51,170 nt of DNA from Streptomyces curacoi (GCF_001513975.1 NZ_KQ948000.1:1-51170); one strand, 5' to 3'; numbered from the stretch's first letter, positions 41,443 through 50,124 are shown. Translations and numbers: made by a program. Notes: generated from the sequence alone by a model not told the origin.

Positions 41443-41841
41443 TTAACCCGATGTACTGCGGCGGGTATCTGCGGGCTGCAAGGGGCTGCAGTTCAGCACC
41501 AGCAACCCATTCATGTTGGGCCCGGTGCACTGGACCTGATGGGTGCACTCGGGATTGGTGACGCCAAGCGTGGTAATCACGGCGCAGTCTCGGCCGACCT
41601 GCCCGGAGAGACCGCTTGTATCCAGACCGATCGCACTTACGAGGGCTTGGGTGGATGCACTGAGGCTTTGTGGGTCTTCCATCGCTCTACAACAGAAAAC
41701 CTCCCCTACCTTCGGGGCGCTGGTGCGGTCCGTGACAGCCTGGGCTTGTGCAGGTGTGGCTGCCGCAGTCAGGCTGGAAGCGGCCAGGACACCCGCCACA
41801 AGAGCGGTAGAACCGCGCTGTAGTGCTCGAGAGCTGATCAT
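41443..41841 (-). CDS. secreted cysteine-rich protein resembling class I hydrophobins
   Basis: A 132-residue exported protein with a Sec signal (cleavage after ATPAQA, about residue 33). The mature part has six cysteines at 50, 51, 86, 99, 105 and 118. The pattern CC-X34-C-X12-C-X5-C-X12-C and phrases such as LSGQVGRDCAVITTLGV and MNGLLVLNCSPLQ closely follow the fungal class I hydrophobin pattern (for example the NGLIALGC-type ending). Two of the eight hydrophobin cysteines are missing: the first, and one of the C6-C7 pair. In hydrophobins C1 pairs with C6, so loss of both together would be coherent. A surface-active role on aerial hyphae is my inference. The start at ATG 41841 lacks a strong ribosome site. 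Confidence 0.6.
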   Translation of the reverse strand: MISSRALQRGSTALVAGVLAASSLTAAATPAQAQAVTDRTSAPKVGEVFCCRAMEDPQSLSASTQALVSAIGLDTSGLSGQVGRDCAVITTLGVTNPECTHQVQCTGPNMNGLLVLNCSPLQPADTRRSTSG

Positions 41842-41915
41842 GCATCCGATTGTCGGCAGGGCGTCGCCGACGTGCCGTTCGAGACATCCGAATGGGGCAT
41901 CAGCTGCACGCTTGG

Positions 41916-42176
41916 CCGCAGACCGTAGCCGTACGCGGTCTTGAAGGCCACGGCGTCCCGGAAGGCAGGCAGCCATTCCTTGCGGCCACGGCCCCGGATG
42001 CGTTCCACCTGCTCGTCGGCGTGGTCGAAGAACGCTTGATTCGGCGCGGGTGAAGGCACGTGTGGCGGCGTCGCCTCGTTGTCTTGGACCTGGACGGCGG
42101 TGTCCCACTCGTGCACTACCTGCACCGGTGGGAACCGTTCCTCGCAGGTGCCCGCCCACTCATCGAGGGGTCGGTG
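41916..42176 (-). pseudogene. fragment of a tyrosine recombinase/integrase
   Basis: About 87 codons resemble the N-terminal and core-binding part of Streptomyces phage-type integrases: PLDEWAGTCEERF, VQVVHEWDTAVQVQD, FDHADEQVERIRGRGRK and WLPAFRDAVAFKTAYGYGLR. Homology ends at the conserved GLR, before the catalytic domain, and the frame then enters the 5' region of the hydrophobin-like gene. No catalytic Tyr or Arg box remains. Confidence 0.7.
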
Positions 42177-42320
42177 AAGAAGTAGCAGAAGGACCGGACA
42201 GCCTCGGAATTGTGTCGGGCCGCTGCAAAGCTGCGGCAATACCATGGCGATCCGCGGCCTCGACGTCCCGCATGCCCCTCTCGCAGCGGAGAGGAGGGCA
42301 TGCGGGAGCGGTCGGAGAGC

Positions 42321-44516
42321 TCAGCGGGTGGTAGGCGTCGGTTGAGGTGCCCGTGTGGGTGAGACGGTGGTCGTTGTGTCGATGTCCTCATGCCGGCCGA
42401 AGGCGGGGTCGCTGGTGCTCGGCGCTCCGGTTTCGATGTGGCCGCACAGGCGGCGAATTTCCAGGGACTCGGTGTTGCTGCCCCAGCTCAGAGTGATGTC
42501 GTACCAGTTGTGGTTGTCCTGCGTGGCAACGACGTGGGTGATGTCCTGTCCGGGGTGCAGCAGCAGGCGGGTGGTGTGCCGGCTGTAGCCGTTCTTGACG
42601 GTGACAGCGGCGCGTCGGGGGCCGTGGTTGCTGAGCTGGACGACAAGCTGGCCGCCGTCCTCGGTGCTGTGCCGAGCCGTGACAGCGATCGCGGTGTCCT
42701 CGCGCTGAGCAGCGTTTCCACTGAAGGATCGCAGGAATCCGTTGGGGCCGCGGACCTGGAAGTTGTACTTGTCAGTGACTTTCCAGCTGTCGGACAGGTC
42801 CCTGCGCTCGCCGACTGTGTACACCCACGGACCATAAGGGCCGTCGTGAACGTGAGTGTGAGCGGTGACGTGAAACGAGGCGCCGACTTCTCCCTGGTTC
42901 GTGAGGTGGATGTGCAGGCGGTCCTCGTCCAGGTGACAGTCGGCGGCAAGGTCGTAGGGCAGCGGGCGGGCCCGTCGCAGTCCCGGCTCCTGGCGGGGCA
43001 GCCCGGGATCCGCGGGCGGCTGGGGGTCCACGCCCTCTTGCCGTTCGCAGCTGGTGGGCCGGTAGGCGGTGGTGCTGGGCAGAGCGGGCAGTTCGCCGGT
43101 GCGGTGTCCGAAGTCGAAGGCAGAGGTCAGGTCGCCGCAGACGGTGCGCCGCCAAGGGGTGATCTGCGGTTCATGAACGCCGAAGCGGCGCTCGATGAAG
43201 CGGATGAGGGAGGTGTGGTCGAACACCTCCGAGCACACCCAGCCTCCCCGGCTCCACGGCGAGATGACGAAGGTGGGTACCCGGGGCCCGAGCCCGTAGG
43301 GGCCGACCACGCCGTCCTGGCCGTGGTAGAACTCGTCCCTGGCCGTGACGGTCGACTTGCCCTGTGCCTCGTTCTCCGGTGGGAAGGGCGGGGGCACGTG
43401 GTCGAAGAAGCCGCCGTTCTCGTCGTACGTGACGATCAGAGCGGTTTTGCTCCACACCTTTGGGTCGCTGGTGAGCGCGTCCAGGACGCGGGCTACGTAC
43501 CAGGCGCCGTAGTTGGCAGGGTAGATGGGGTGCTCGTTGAAGATCTCCGGTGCGGCGATCCACGACACCTTCGGCAGGCGGCCGCTGGTGACGTCGTGGC
43601 GCAGTTGGGCGAAGAGCTGGTCGAAGTCGGGTAGCCCGTGTGTGCCGATGGTCTTCTCGATCCGGGTTCCGGTGCGTGCCCTGCGGTACAACGGGCTGTC
43701 GGGGCCGGCGTTCTGGTACTGGGCGAAGTGGAGCAGGGAGTTGTCGCCGTAGTTGCCGATGCATGGGTTGTTCGTCCACCCCCAGTTGTGCTTCAGGGTG
43801 AGTCCTTTGCCGACGTCCTGGTAGATCTTCCAGGACACTCCGTGCCGCTGGAGCCGTTCGGGATAGGTGGTCCAGGTGTGGGCGGGTGTGCTGCCGGCCT
43901 TGTAGTTGAGGATGATCGGCCCGTCGCCGAGGCCGGCTGCATCCACGCAGCCGGTCCACATGTAGTAGCGGTTGGGGTCGGTCCAGCCGTTCAGAGAGCA
44001 GTGGTAGGCGTCGCAGATCGTGAACGCGTCGGCCAGCTCATGGTGGAACGGGATGTCCTGCCGTTCGAAGTGGGCCATGACGAACTGCTGCTTGAACCTG
44101 ACCCACCCGTCGTAGCGGCCGTGGTTCCACGCCTCGTGCCCGGTGTCCCAGTCGTGGTCGGGGTCGCTGAAACATGTCAGTCCCAGCGGCTGCCCGTCGA
44201 CAGGCTCGGGCCGGTACGGCGGCACCACGCGGCCCTCGAAGTCCTCCCCGAGCCGCTGCTTCCACACCGGCTCGCCATTGGGAAGGATCAGCGGATGCGG
44301 ATCCCCGAAACCGCGGACACCGCGCAGCGTGCCCAGGTAGTGGTCGAAGGAGCGGTTCTCCTGCATGAGGATCACGATGTGCTCGACATCGCGGACCGTT
44401 CCGGTAGGCGAATGCGGCTCGATCTCAGCCGCACGGGCGATGCTCTTCGTCAGCAGCGACAAGGCCGCAGCCCCGCCCATTGCCTTCAACACATCGCGAC
44501 GATCGATAGCAGCCAA
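42321..44516 (-). CDS. phosphocholine-specific phospholipase C, TAT-secreted
   Basis: A phospholipase C of about 731 residues in the phosphoesterase (acid phosphatase-like) family. It begins with a twin-arginine signal, DRRDVLKAMGGAAALSLLT. The catalytic N-terminal half has VEHIVILMQENRSFDHYLGT with the metal-binding Glu-Asn, WTDPNRYYMWTG, LIVTYDENGGFFDHVPPP and TFVISPWSRGGWVCSEVFDH. The C-terminal 230 residues contain two DUF756-type beta domains (LHIHLTNQGEVGASFHVTAH, and LVVQLSNHGPRRAAVTVKNG). It cleaves phosphatidylcholine-type lipids outside the cell and may serve phosphate or choline supply. TTG 44516 is my preferred start, with AGGCAGGG upstream, because it places the signal at the N terminus; GTG 44576 is an alternative. 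Confidence 0.9.
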   Translation of the reverse strand: MAAIDRRDVLKAMGGAAALSLLTKSIARAAEIEPHSPTGTVRDVEHIVILMQENRSFDHYLGTLRGVRGFGDPHPLILPNGEPVWKQRLGEDFEGRVVPPYRPEPVDGQPLGLTCFSDPDHDWDTGHEAWNHGRYDGWVRFKQQFVMAHFERQDIPFHHELADAFTICDAYHCSLNGWTDPNRYYMWTGCVDAAGLGDGPIILNYKAGSTPAHTWTTYPERLQRHGVSWKIYQDVGKGLTLKHNWGWTNNPCIGNYGDNSLLHFAQYQNAGPDSPLYRRARTGTRIEKTIGTHGLPDFDQLFAQLRHDVTSGRLPKVSWIAAPEIFNEHPIYPANYGAWYVARVLDALTSDPKVWSKTALIVTYDENGGFFDHVPPPFPPENEAQGKSTVTARDEFYHGQDGVVGPYGLGPRVPTFVISPWSRGGWVCSEVFDHTSLIRFIERRFGVHEPQITPWRRTVCGDLTSAFDFGHRTGELPALPSTTAYRPTSCERQEGVDPQPPADPGLPRQEPGLRRARPLPYDLAADCHLDEDRLHIHLTNQGEVGASFHVTAHTHVHDGPYGPWVYTVGERRDLSDSWKVTDKYNFQVRGPNGFLRSFSGNAAQREDTAIAVTARHSTEDGGQLVVQLSNHGPRRAAVTVKNGYSRHTTRLLLHPGQDITHVVATQDNHNWYDITLSWGSNTESLEIRRLCGHIETGAPSTSDPAFGRHEDIDTTTTVSPTRAPQPTPTTR

Positions 44517-44576
44517 CGCCCTGCCTTTCCCCTCGTCGCGGGGCCCGTCAGATCTCCCGCGATCAGTGAAGAACAC

Positions 44577-45210
44577 AGGTAGCAGTCGGCCGCCGCTCAG
44601 CAGACCGCGTCAGGCGGCTTACTCACCCACACGGCCCCACCCATTCACCGAAGAAACGATCAGCTTGCGGCATGCGAACGTCGCACTGCGACAGGCGACG
44701 TGGCCCCGACCACTGGCAGTACCCCCTCCCTGCACATCACCGGGGGCTCGTTCTCGGGGACCTGGACCGCACCTCCCGGCCGACGATGTTCACCTCGGAG
44801 AGCGACGGCAGCGCGCGGTGCACATGGTTCGGGCCCCCGATCACCCGCAAGCGCCGACGCGAGCCAAGCAGTGCCGCGGTCCTGGTCCCCCTGCCCCTGT
44901 TGACCCGGGAGTATCGCCCGGGCGGTTGAGATCAGCAGCACCAGGTCGCGACGATCGGTGCCGGCCAAGGTAATGCCTTTCTGATCAGGGCGGCACGGAA
45001 CCAACCATGCCGAACTTGGCCGTTGACACAGACAGGTAGCAGGCGGCAGACCCCGGCAACCTGCGCGACGCGGCATACGCACCCATACTGCCTGTCCCGT
45101 TCACCGGAGAGACGATCAGGCGGGCAGGGCCCAACTTATGGCTCGCAGCCGGCCTGATGGCCGTGGTTTCAGAAAGGCGGTGTTCCTCATACGGCAAAGA
45201 GCCGGTTCTC
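44577..45210. repeat. decayed duplicate of the phospholipase C 5' region
   Basis: Between about 44940 and 45130 the minus strand again encodes a stub, TLAGTDRRDLVLLISTARAI, preceded by sequence similar to that in front of the phospholipase C gene. Examples are CACCGAAGAAACGATCAG at 44646 and CACCGGAGAGACGATCAG at 45103. The copy has no continuing coding frame. The rest of this 630-base gap shows no recognised gene. Confidence 0.5.
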
Positions 45211-45489
45211 AGAGGTCGTTTCGTCCTGTTGTTTCATCCCTGGATGCGGCTTTGATGTGCTGGTGTCTAAGACTTGTCCCGTAACTGATCTTCGACTGCA
45301 GCAGGTGGGTCCCCCTGCACTGGGAGCTACGAGCCATGCGGCCGAGAGTGGGTTGTGCAGCCGGGCGGCGCCAAGCGTTAAGGCGTGGACGCCGTCGCCC
45401 TTGCCGTGGCAGTCGCGCCGGAACTTAGGCTCCGGTCGCGCTGCTGGGCACTTGCTGGCTGGAGCTGCTGCTCGTGGAGGAGCGGAGCC

Positions 45490-46473
45490 TCAGCTGTTCT
45501 GGATGCGCCGGGCCGCAGCCACGAGTTCGGCAGGCAGCGCGGGGCCAGCACACGCGTGATCAATCAGCAGATCCCGGTACGAGTCGTTCGGCAGGTTCGG
45601 CGCCAGTTCGATGAGTTCGCTCAGATCGGCAGGCGAGCCGGTCAGTCGTGCCCGGTAGGCAGCCCCGGCCGCGCGAAGTGAGAGCTCAGCTGGCTCGTAC
45701 CTCATCCCCTGATCGATCAGCCGGACCGCAGAGGTGAAGTCGCCCTGCTCAGCACGCACATCGGCTAGGTCGAGATAGAGCGACCAGTTGGCCGGGTCCA
45801 GGGCAAGAGCACGCTCGAACGCCGCCACGGTCTGCTGAAGATCACCCAGCTTGCGCCACGTGCCCGCTCGCACAACTTCCGTCAGCATGATCCGCTCAAC
45901 GGAGTCCGCCTGGTCGCAGAGGGCAAAGGACGCATCGGTGAGACCGCATGTCCGCAGCAAGATCGCCATCTTGGCCAACGCCTCCGGCAATGGCTGGCGG
46001 GCAGCGACCACGTCGATGGCTCGGAACCAGGGCCGGAATCGTTCCCGCATGCTTTCGGTGTCCAGACCATGGCCATAGTCCATCGTCCGCATTGCGGCCT
46101 CGGCCAACGCGTCAGCACTCACCACACCGAGAAATCGTGCATCGCTGAACCAGGGGGCTTTGGCCCATGTGATGTCCGGTCGCACACCCGTGACCGATCC
46201 GATCGCCAGCGCCGCACCGTTCATGTCCCCCTCAAGGAAGCTGATGTACGACTGCGCCAGTACCGTCCTCAAGGAGTCGGCACCCCGAACGACCTCGGCC
46301 AACTCCGACGGCTTGTCCCTCCACAACTCGGCAAGAACCGCATAGGGCTCGGGGTTCTCAGGTGCGGAGGCGATGGCACCCGCCAGATAATGCACGGCTG
46401 CTGATGGGCTGCCCCCGCAGTGCGCCATCACCCGCGCGAGACCTACTCCAGCTGCTACCGCCCGATTCGACAT
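45490..46473 (-). CDS. TPR-repeat protein (IS cargo)
   Basis: A 327-residue soluble helical protein. TPR-like pairs of helices are visible at about 20-55 (AAVHYLAGAIASAPENPEPY) and about 235-300 (TVAAFERALALDPANWSLYL, VRAEQGDFTSAVRLIDQGMR). No enzymatic domain is recognised. ATG 46473 was chosen because the residues before it look non-native; the frame stays open to 46572. The ribosome site is weak. The gene lies between the inverted ends of an insertion element, divergent from its transposase 78 bases away. Function is unknown; a regulator, chaperone-like or host-derived cargo role are all possible. Confidence 0.7.
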   Translation of the reverse strand: MSNRAVAAGVGLARVMAHCGGSPSAAVHYLAGAIASAPENPEPYAVLAELWRDKPSELAEVVRGADSLRTVLAQSYISFLEGDMNGAALAIGSVTGVRPDITWAKAPWFSDARFLGVVSADALAEAAMRTMDYGHGLDTESMRERFRPWFRAIDVVAARQPLPEALAKMAILLRTCGLTDASFALCDQADSVERIMLTEVVRAGTWRKLGDLQQTVAAFERALALDPANWSLYLDLADVRAEQGDFTSAVRLIDQGMRYEPAELSLRAAGAAYRARLTGSPADLSELIELAPNLPNDSYRDLLIDHACAGPALPAELVAAARRIQNS

Positions 46474-46550
46474 CGTCCGAGGGTATCCCTGGTCCGGCCG
46501 TCTGTCGGCCGCCCCCCATGGCTCGCTGGACACGATGCCATGATCTTGTT

Positions 46551-47318
46551 GTGGCAGGAGTGATTGCGGCATCGGAACCGTCCTGAATAGCCCCGTTCAC
46601 CGGGCTGAGCCCGCGGCAGTTCCGCAAGCTGATCACCGCGCTGCGGCGTAAGGGCGCGGACCCGGTCCGCAAGGGCCGGCCCTGGGGGCTGCCGTTCGAG
46701 GACCGGGTTCTGTTGGTCGCCGCGTACTGGCGCACGAACCTGACACTGCGGCAGCTCGCCCCGCTGTTCGGGATCTCAAAGTCCGCGGCCGACCGCATCA
46801 TCGGGCATCTCGGTCCCCTGCTCGCGCTCCGGCCGCGCAAGCGGTTCCGCAAGGAAGCCGTGCTCATTGTGGACGGCACCCTGGTGCCCACCCGCGACCA
46901 CACGGTCGCCGAGCAGTCCAAGAATTACCGGTACGCCACCAACCACCAGGTCGTCATCGATGCCGACAGCCGTCTGGTCGTCGTGGTCGGCCGACCGCTG
47001 CCCGGTAACCGCGCCGACTGCAAGGCGTGGGAGGAATCCGGGGTTAAGGCCGCCGTCGGCCGCACCATGACGATCGCGGACGGCGGCTACCCGGGCACCG
47101 GCCTCGTGATGCCCCACCGGCGCCGAAAGGGCGAGGAACTCCCGGACTGGAAGCAGGCACACAACAAGTGCCACAAGCGGGTCCGTGCGAGAATCGAGCA
47201 CGCCTTCGCCCGCATGAAGACCTGGAAGATCTTGCGCGACTGCCGTCTCAAGGGTGAAGGCGTACACCACGCCATGAGCGGCATCGCCCACCTGCACAAC
47301 CTCGCCCTCGCCGGATAG
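46551..47318 (+). pseudogene. IS5-like (DDE_Tnp_4) transposase with an early stop codon
   Basis: The reading frame begins near GTG 46554 (VAGVIAASEPS) and meets TGA at 46584-46586, where relatives have a Trp codon before IAPFTGLSPRQFRKL. After the stop the frame is open to 47318 and contains all catalytic parts: LIVDGTLVPTRDHTVAEQS (first Asp), TIADGGYPGTGLVMPHRR (second Asp) and RARIEHAFARMKTWKILRDC (Glu). No good start codon follows until GTG 46713. The protein is therefore probably not made at full length. Confidence 0.75.
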
Positions 47319-47383
47319 ACGAGGGTGGCGCACGGCGACCGACCTGGCCCATGCCTATTCAAAGACCAGTTACGGGACAAGAC

Positions 47384-47766
47384 TTAGTCCCGCCAGGAGA
47401 TGGTGTTCTCTCCGGTGAGACGGCGGGCCATCAGGTCGGTCATAGCGAGGTGGATCATGGGTTCGGAACGGTGTGGGTGGGTTTCATAGTCGCGGGCCAG
47501 GCGGCGGTGCAGCATCAGCCAGCCGTAGGTCCGCTCCACCGCCCACCTTTTCGGGAGTGGGGTGAATCCCCTGGTCCCGGGAATGCGTTGGACGATTTCG
47601 AGGTCGATGCCGAGGGTCGATGCGTGCTCGACGAAGTGCTTGCGGTAGCCGCCATCGACCCAGACCTTGCGCAGGCAGGGGTGGTCGGCGGCAGCCTGTT
47701 CCAGGAGGGTTGCGGCCAGCCGTGGAGTCCTGGACGCCGGCCGCGGTGACCAGCACCGCCAGCAGT
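47384..47766 (-). pseudogene. C-terminal half of an IS5-family transposase
   Basis: The minus strand encodes AVLVTAAGVQDS, KVWVDGGYRKHFVEHAS, LPKRWAVERTYGWLMLHRRL and AMTDLMARRLTGENTISWRD. These are the second Asp region and the Glu region of IS5-type enzymes. The first half, with the first Asp, is missing. The gene ends at the junction with the nested element (stop at 47384). Confidence 0.75.
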
Positions 47767-47774
47767 AGGCCGCA

Positions 47775-48218
47775 AGCGGAGCATCGTCACCGACACCCTC
47801 GGGCTGCTGCTCGCCGTGCTGGTCACGGCCGCGAGCGTGCAGGACTCCGTCGCCGGCACCCACCTGGTCGACCAGGTGGCCGCCGCCCACCCTCGATCCG
47901 CAAGGTCTGGGTGGACGGCGGCTACCGCCAGCATCTCGTCGAGCACGCCGCCGCCTCGGCATCGACATGGAAATCATCCAACGCACCCCCGGGACCAGGG
48001 GATTCACGCCGCTGCCCAAGCGCTGGACCGTGGAACGAACCTACGGGTGGCTGATGTTTCACCGCCGCCTTGCCCGCGACTACGAGACCCTGCCTGCCCG
48101 CTCCGAGGCCATGATCCAGCTGGCCATGACCGATCTGATGGCCCGCCGCCTCACCGACGAAGCCACCCTCTCCTGGCGTCACCCGACATCTCGTGATCAA
48201 AAGCCAATTCCGGGATGA
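47775..48218 (+). pseudogene. second, inverted C-terminal half of the same IS5-type transposase
   Basis: The plus strand encodes RKRSIVTDTLGLLLAVLVTA, ASVQDSVAGTHLVDQVAAAH, then, after frame changes near 47893 and 47957, MEIIQRTPGTRGFTPLPKRW and TVERTYGWLMFHRRLARDYE. It is homologous to 47384-47766 on the other strand and faces it head to head. At least two single-base deletions disrupt the frame. Confidence 0.75.
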
Positions 48219-48240
48219 AACAACGGGAGAAAACGACCTC

Positions 48241-48286
48241 TAAGGGCTCGCAGAGAATCAACATGTTGCTTCTCTGCGAGCCCTTA
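48241..48286. terminator. 46-bp near-perfect palindrome
   Basis: A 17-bp perfect stem (48241-48257 with 48270-48286) encloses a loop whose centre, CAACATGTTG, is itself a palindrome. Only one pair in the whole 46 bases mismatches. It starts at the edge of the IS remnant and lies downstream of the glycine-rich protein gene, so it may terminate that transcript. No T-run is obvious. Confidence 0.6.
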
Positions 48287-48502
48287 GCGCTACGTTTGCT
48301 GTTTTTACTGGTGCGCAGCTTCCCCCTGAAGACAGGGTCGCAGGATGCGCACCTCACACCACAGATCGCACCGGCCCACCCGACCGGACCGTCGCCGCCC
48401 GTAGGCGATCCACACAGCGGCTCTGACCAGCCCTTTCACTCTGCTCATAGCCGCAATGTATCCTGGCGGGTTTCCCGCCTGTACATGCGGTTTCCAAGTT
48501 CC

Positions 48503-49618
48503 TCACCACATGATCAGAGCGGCGCCGTCACACCCCTTCGATCCGTTGCCGCCCGGCGTGCCGGTTTCACCAGGGTTGCCGTCCTTTCCCTTCAGAGCCG
48601 AGGCGTTGTCCGCGTTGCCGCCTTTGCCTCCGCGGCCGCCAGTGCCGCCAGTGCCGCCCGCGCCGCCGTCACCGCCGCAACCAGCGCTCAAGCCTGCGCG
48701 CTCAATGGCGACACCGCCGCGGCCTCCCTGGCCGCCACTGCCTCCCTGGCCAGGGGCTCCGCCCTGCCTGTAGACACCGGCCCCGCCCGCGTCGGATCCG
48801 CTGCCATCGCCGCCGTTCGTTCCGGGATTGCCTGGCACCGATTCCTCGAGAGAGCCGGTGCACACGCTTGACTCGTCGCTACCGCCGCCCATCCCCCCCG
48901 CGCCGACCTGAGACCGACTGCTGCCACCCGAGCCGGGCTCCCCGCCGGAGGTTTCGCCGTTGTAGCCACCCTCACCGGCGATGCCACCCCAGCCGGACTG
49001 GCCGGAGAGGCCAGCTTTCCCATACCCGGCAGCGGCGAGCTGGTCGCCGTTCGAGCTCTGCACTTCGGTAACGTACACGTCACCTCCCTGCCCGCCGTAG
49101 TCACCACCGTGGCCCTGGCCACCGTCTCCTCCGCCACCCCAGATGGTGCCGCCGCCCTTGCCGTGGGCGCCCCCACCGCCGCCCCTTCCGCCCTGGCCCG
49201 CAGCGCCACCACCGCGGACGTACACGTCGAGCGTCTTCACACCGCTGACGTCGAGCGTGCAGCTGATGAACGCGCCACTCGCGCCACCGCCGCCACCCCC
49301 ACCGCCACTGCCCCCGGCGCCGCCACCGCCGCCTCCGCCGTGCGCGAGCCTTCCGGAATCGCCCCCGCCGCCAGCACCGCCGCCACCGCCGCCACCAGCT
49401 CCGCCGGAGCCGCCCCCGCCAGGTCCCCACAACAGGACCTTCAATGACGTAACGCCCTCCGGTACCTCAAACGCGTACTTGCCGTGTGTTGTGTACTGCC
49501 TCGACCCCTTGATCTGGCTGTTTGCGTGTGCGGGAGCTTGCAGGCTGCTGACCAACAAGCCGACCACAGCCAGTCCGGCCACGCCCGCGAGCGGCACCAT
49601 CCGATGATTACTGGGCAC
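48503..49618 (-). CDS. secreted glycine-rich protein
   Basis: A 371-residue exported protein. Residues 1-33 are a signal peptide (VPLAGVAGLAVVGLLVSSLQ, cleavage after APAHA). A short beta segment YAFEVPEGVTSLKVLLWGPG follows, then about 300 residues of which roughly half are glycine, in GG-x and GGxGG runs. The beginning matches Gly-rich domains of phage tail and surface proteins, where FxVPxGVTxLKV precedes a GGGG core. Four cysteines are spread through the mature chain. GTG 49618 is chosen because GGAGG lies five bases upstream. It probably forms a fibrous or sheet-like surface layer. Function is unknown. Confidence 0.75.
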   Translation of the reverse strand: MPSNHRMVPLAGVAGLAVVGLLVSSLQAPAHANSQIKGSRQYTTHGKYAFEVPEGVTSLKVLLWGPGGGGSGGAGGGGGGGAGGGGDSGRLAHGGGGGGGAGGSGGGGGGGGASGAFISCTLDVSGVKTLDVYVRGGGAAGQGGRGGGGGAHGKGGGTIWGGGGDGGQGHGGDYGGQGGDVYVTEVQSSNGDQLAAAGYGKAGLSGQSGWGGIAGEGGYNGETSGGEPGSGGSSRSQVGAGGMGGGSDESSVCTGSLEESVPGNPGTNGGDGSGSDAGGAGVYRQGGAPGQGGSGGQGGRGGVAIERAGLSAGCGGDGGAGGTGGTGGRGGKGGNADNASALKGKDGNPGETGTPGGNGSKGCDGAALIMW

Positions 49619-49763
49619 ACAATCCTCCAGGAACGGACTCAGGTGATGGTCACCCGCGAGGCGCGAAATCAAGCCCGGTGATGCACTCGCCGCGCGAGTC
49701 ATCGCGATCCTGGCCCGAGCTCGACATCAACATGCAGCGAGGAAACTGGCTTCCGCCGATCGG

Positions 49764-50045
49764 GTGAAGACGCCGACCGCAGGCCGCCACTTCCGCTGGG
49801 GCGAGGTATTCGTAGAGCTACTCCGGTGCGGCGAGGCGTGGAACGAGGGGGTCATGCGGCCGCGTCACGCGGGCCACTTCGACAACCTGGGCGACGTGCA
49901 GCGTCGCTGCGAGCAAGAGTTGGTGCTGACCCAGCGCCCCAACGCTCAGTTCCGTTGGGAACCGTTCAACGAGCCAACGGCAGCTGGCAGATGGCGGTTA
50001 CACGCCCCAGCTCGGGACACCGACGAAATGGAGTTCGTCAAATGA
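49764..50045 (+). CDS. hypothetical protein, doubtful
   Basis: A 93-codon open frame with no signal peptide or known domain. Its middle (GDVQRRCEQELVLTQRPNAQ) looks protein-like, but there is no strong ribosome site and it ends near an IS end. It may be a fragment of a larger gene. Confidence 0.25.
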   Translation: MKTPTAGRHFRWGEVFVELLRCGEAWNEGVMRPRHAGHFDNLGDVQRRCEQELVLTQRPNAQFRWEPFNEPTAAGRWRLHAPARDTDEMEFVK

Positions 50046-50087
50046 CGGAATGGGTGGTCGGGCCGAGCCAGTGAAGTGACTCTTATT

Positions 50088-50124
50088 AGAGGTCGTTTTC
50101 TCCCTGTGTTTTATCCCGGAGGAG
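50088..50124. repeat. isolated IS5-type element end
   Basis: AGAGGTCGTTTTCTCCC and the following bases match the ends at 45211 and 48241. No transposase of this type lies next to it, so this is a solo end or a deleted copy. The rest of 50046-50497 contains no recognised gene. Confidence 0.6.

Larger units (their letters stand above)
45271..47386. mobile_element. IS-bounded element carrying a TPR passenger gene
   Basis: The inward sequence TTGTCCCGTAACTG starts at 45274 and its complement ends at 47380. GAC flanks both sides (45271-45273 and 47381-47383), which fits a 3-base target duplication. Removing the element restores a CTAAGACTTAG site in the older IS5 remnant. About 2.1 kb lies between the ends: a minus-strand TPR gene and a plus-strand transposase. 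Elements of this transposase type are normally about 1 kb, so the TPR gene appears to be cargo. Confidence 0.6.
45211..48241. mobile_element. compound IS remnant: two inverted IS5-type halves with a nested element
   Basis: The outer ends match: AGAGGTCGTTT at 45211 and AAACGACCTCT ending at 48241, each continuing inward with similar sequence (GTTTCATCCC near 45231, GGGATGAAAC near 48212). Inside are two oppositely oriented, truncated copies of the C-terminal half of the same transposase type (47384-47766 minus, 47775-48218 plus). The left copy is split at 45271 by another element that ends at 47383. Confidence 0.65.

Noticed and set aside
41838..42245. Complete integrase gene with an attachment site
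   Set aside because: Only an N-terminal and core-binding fragment remains, without the catalytic domain, and no tRNA or att-like repeat lies next to it.
49143..49607. Proline-rich plus-strand frame opposite the glycine-rich gene
   Set aside because: Polyproline is simply the complement of glycine codons. The minus-strand frame has a signal peptide and a good ribosome site.
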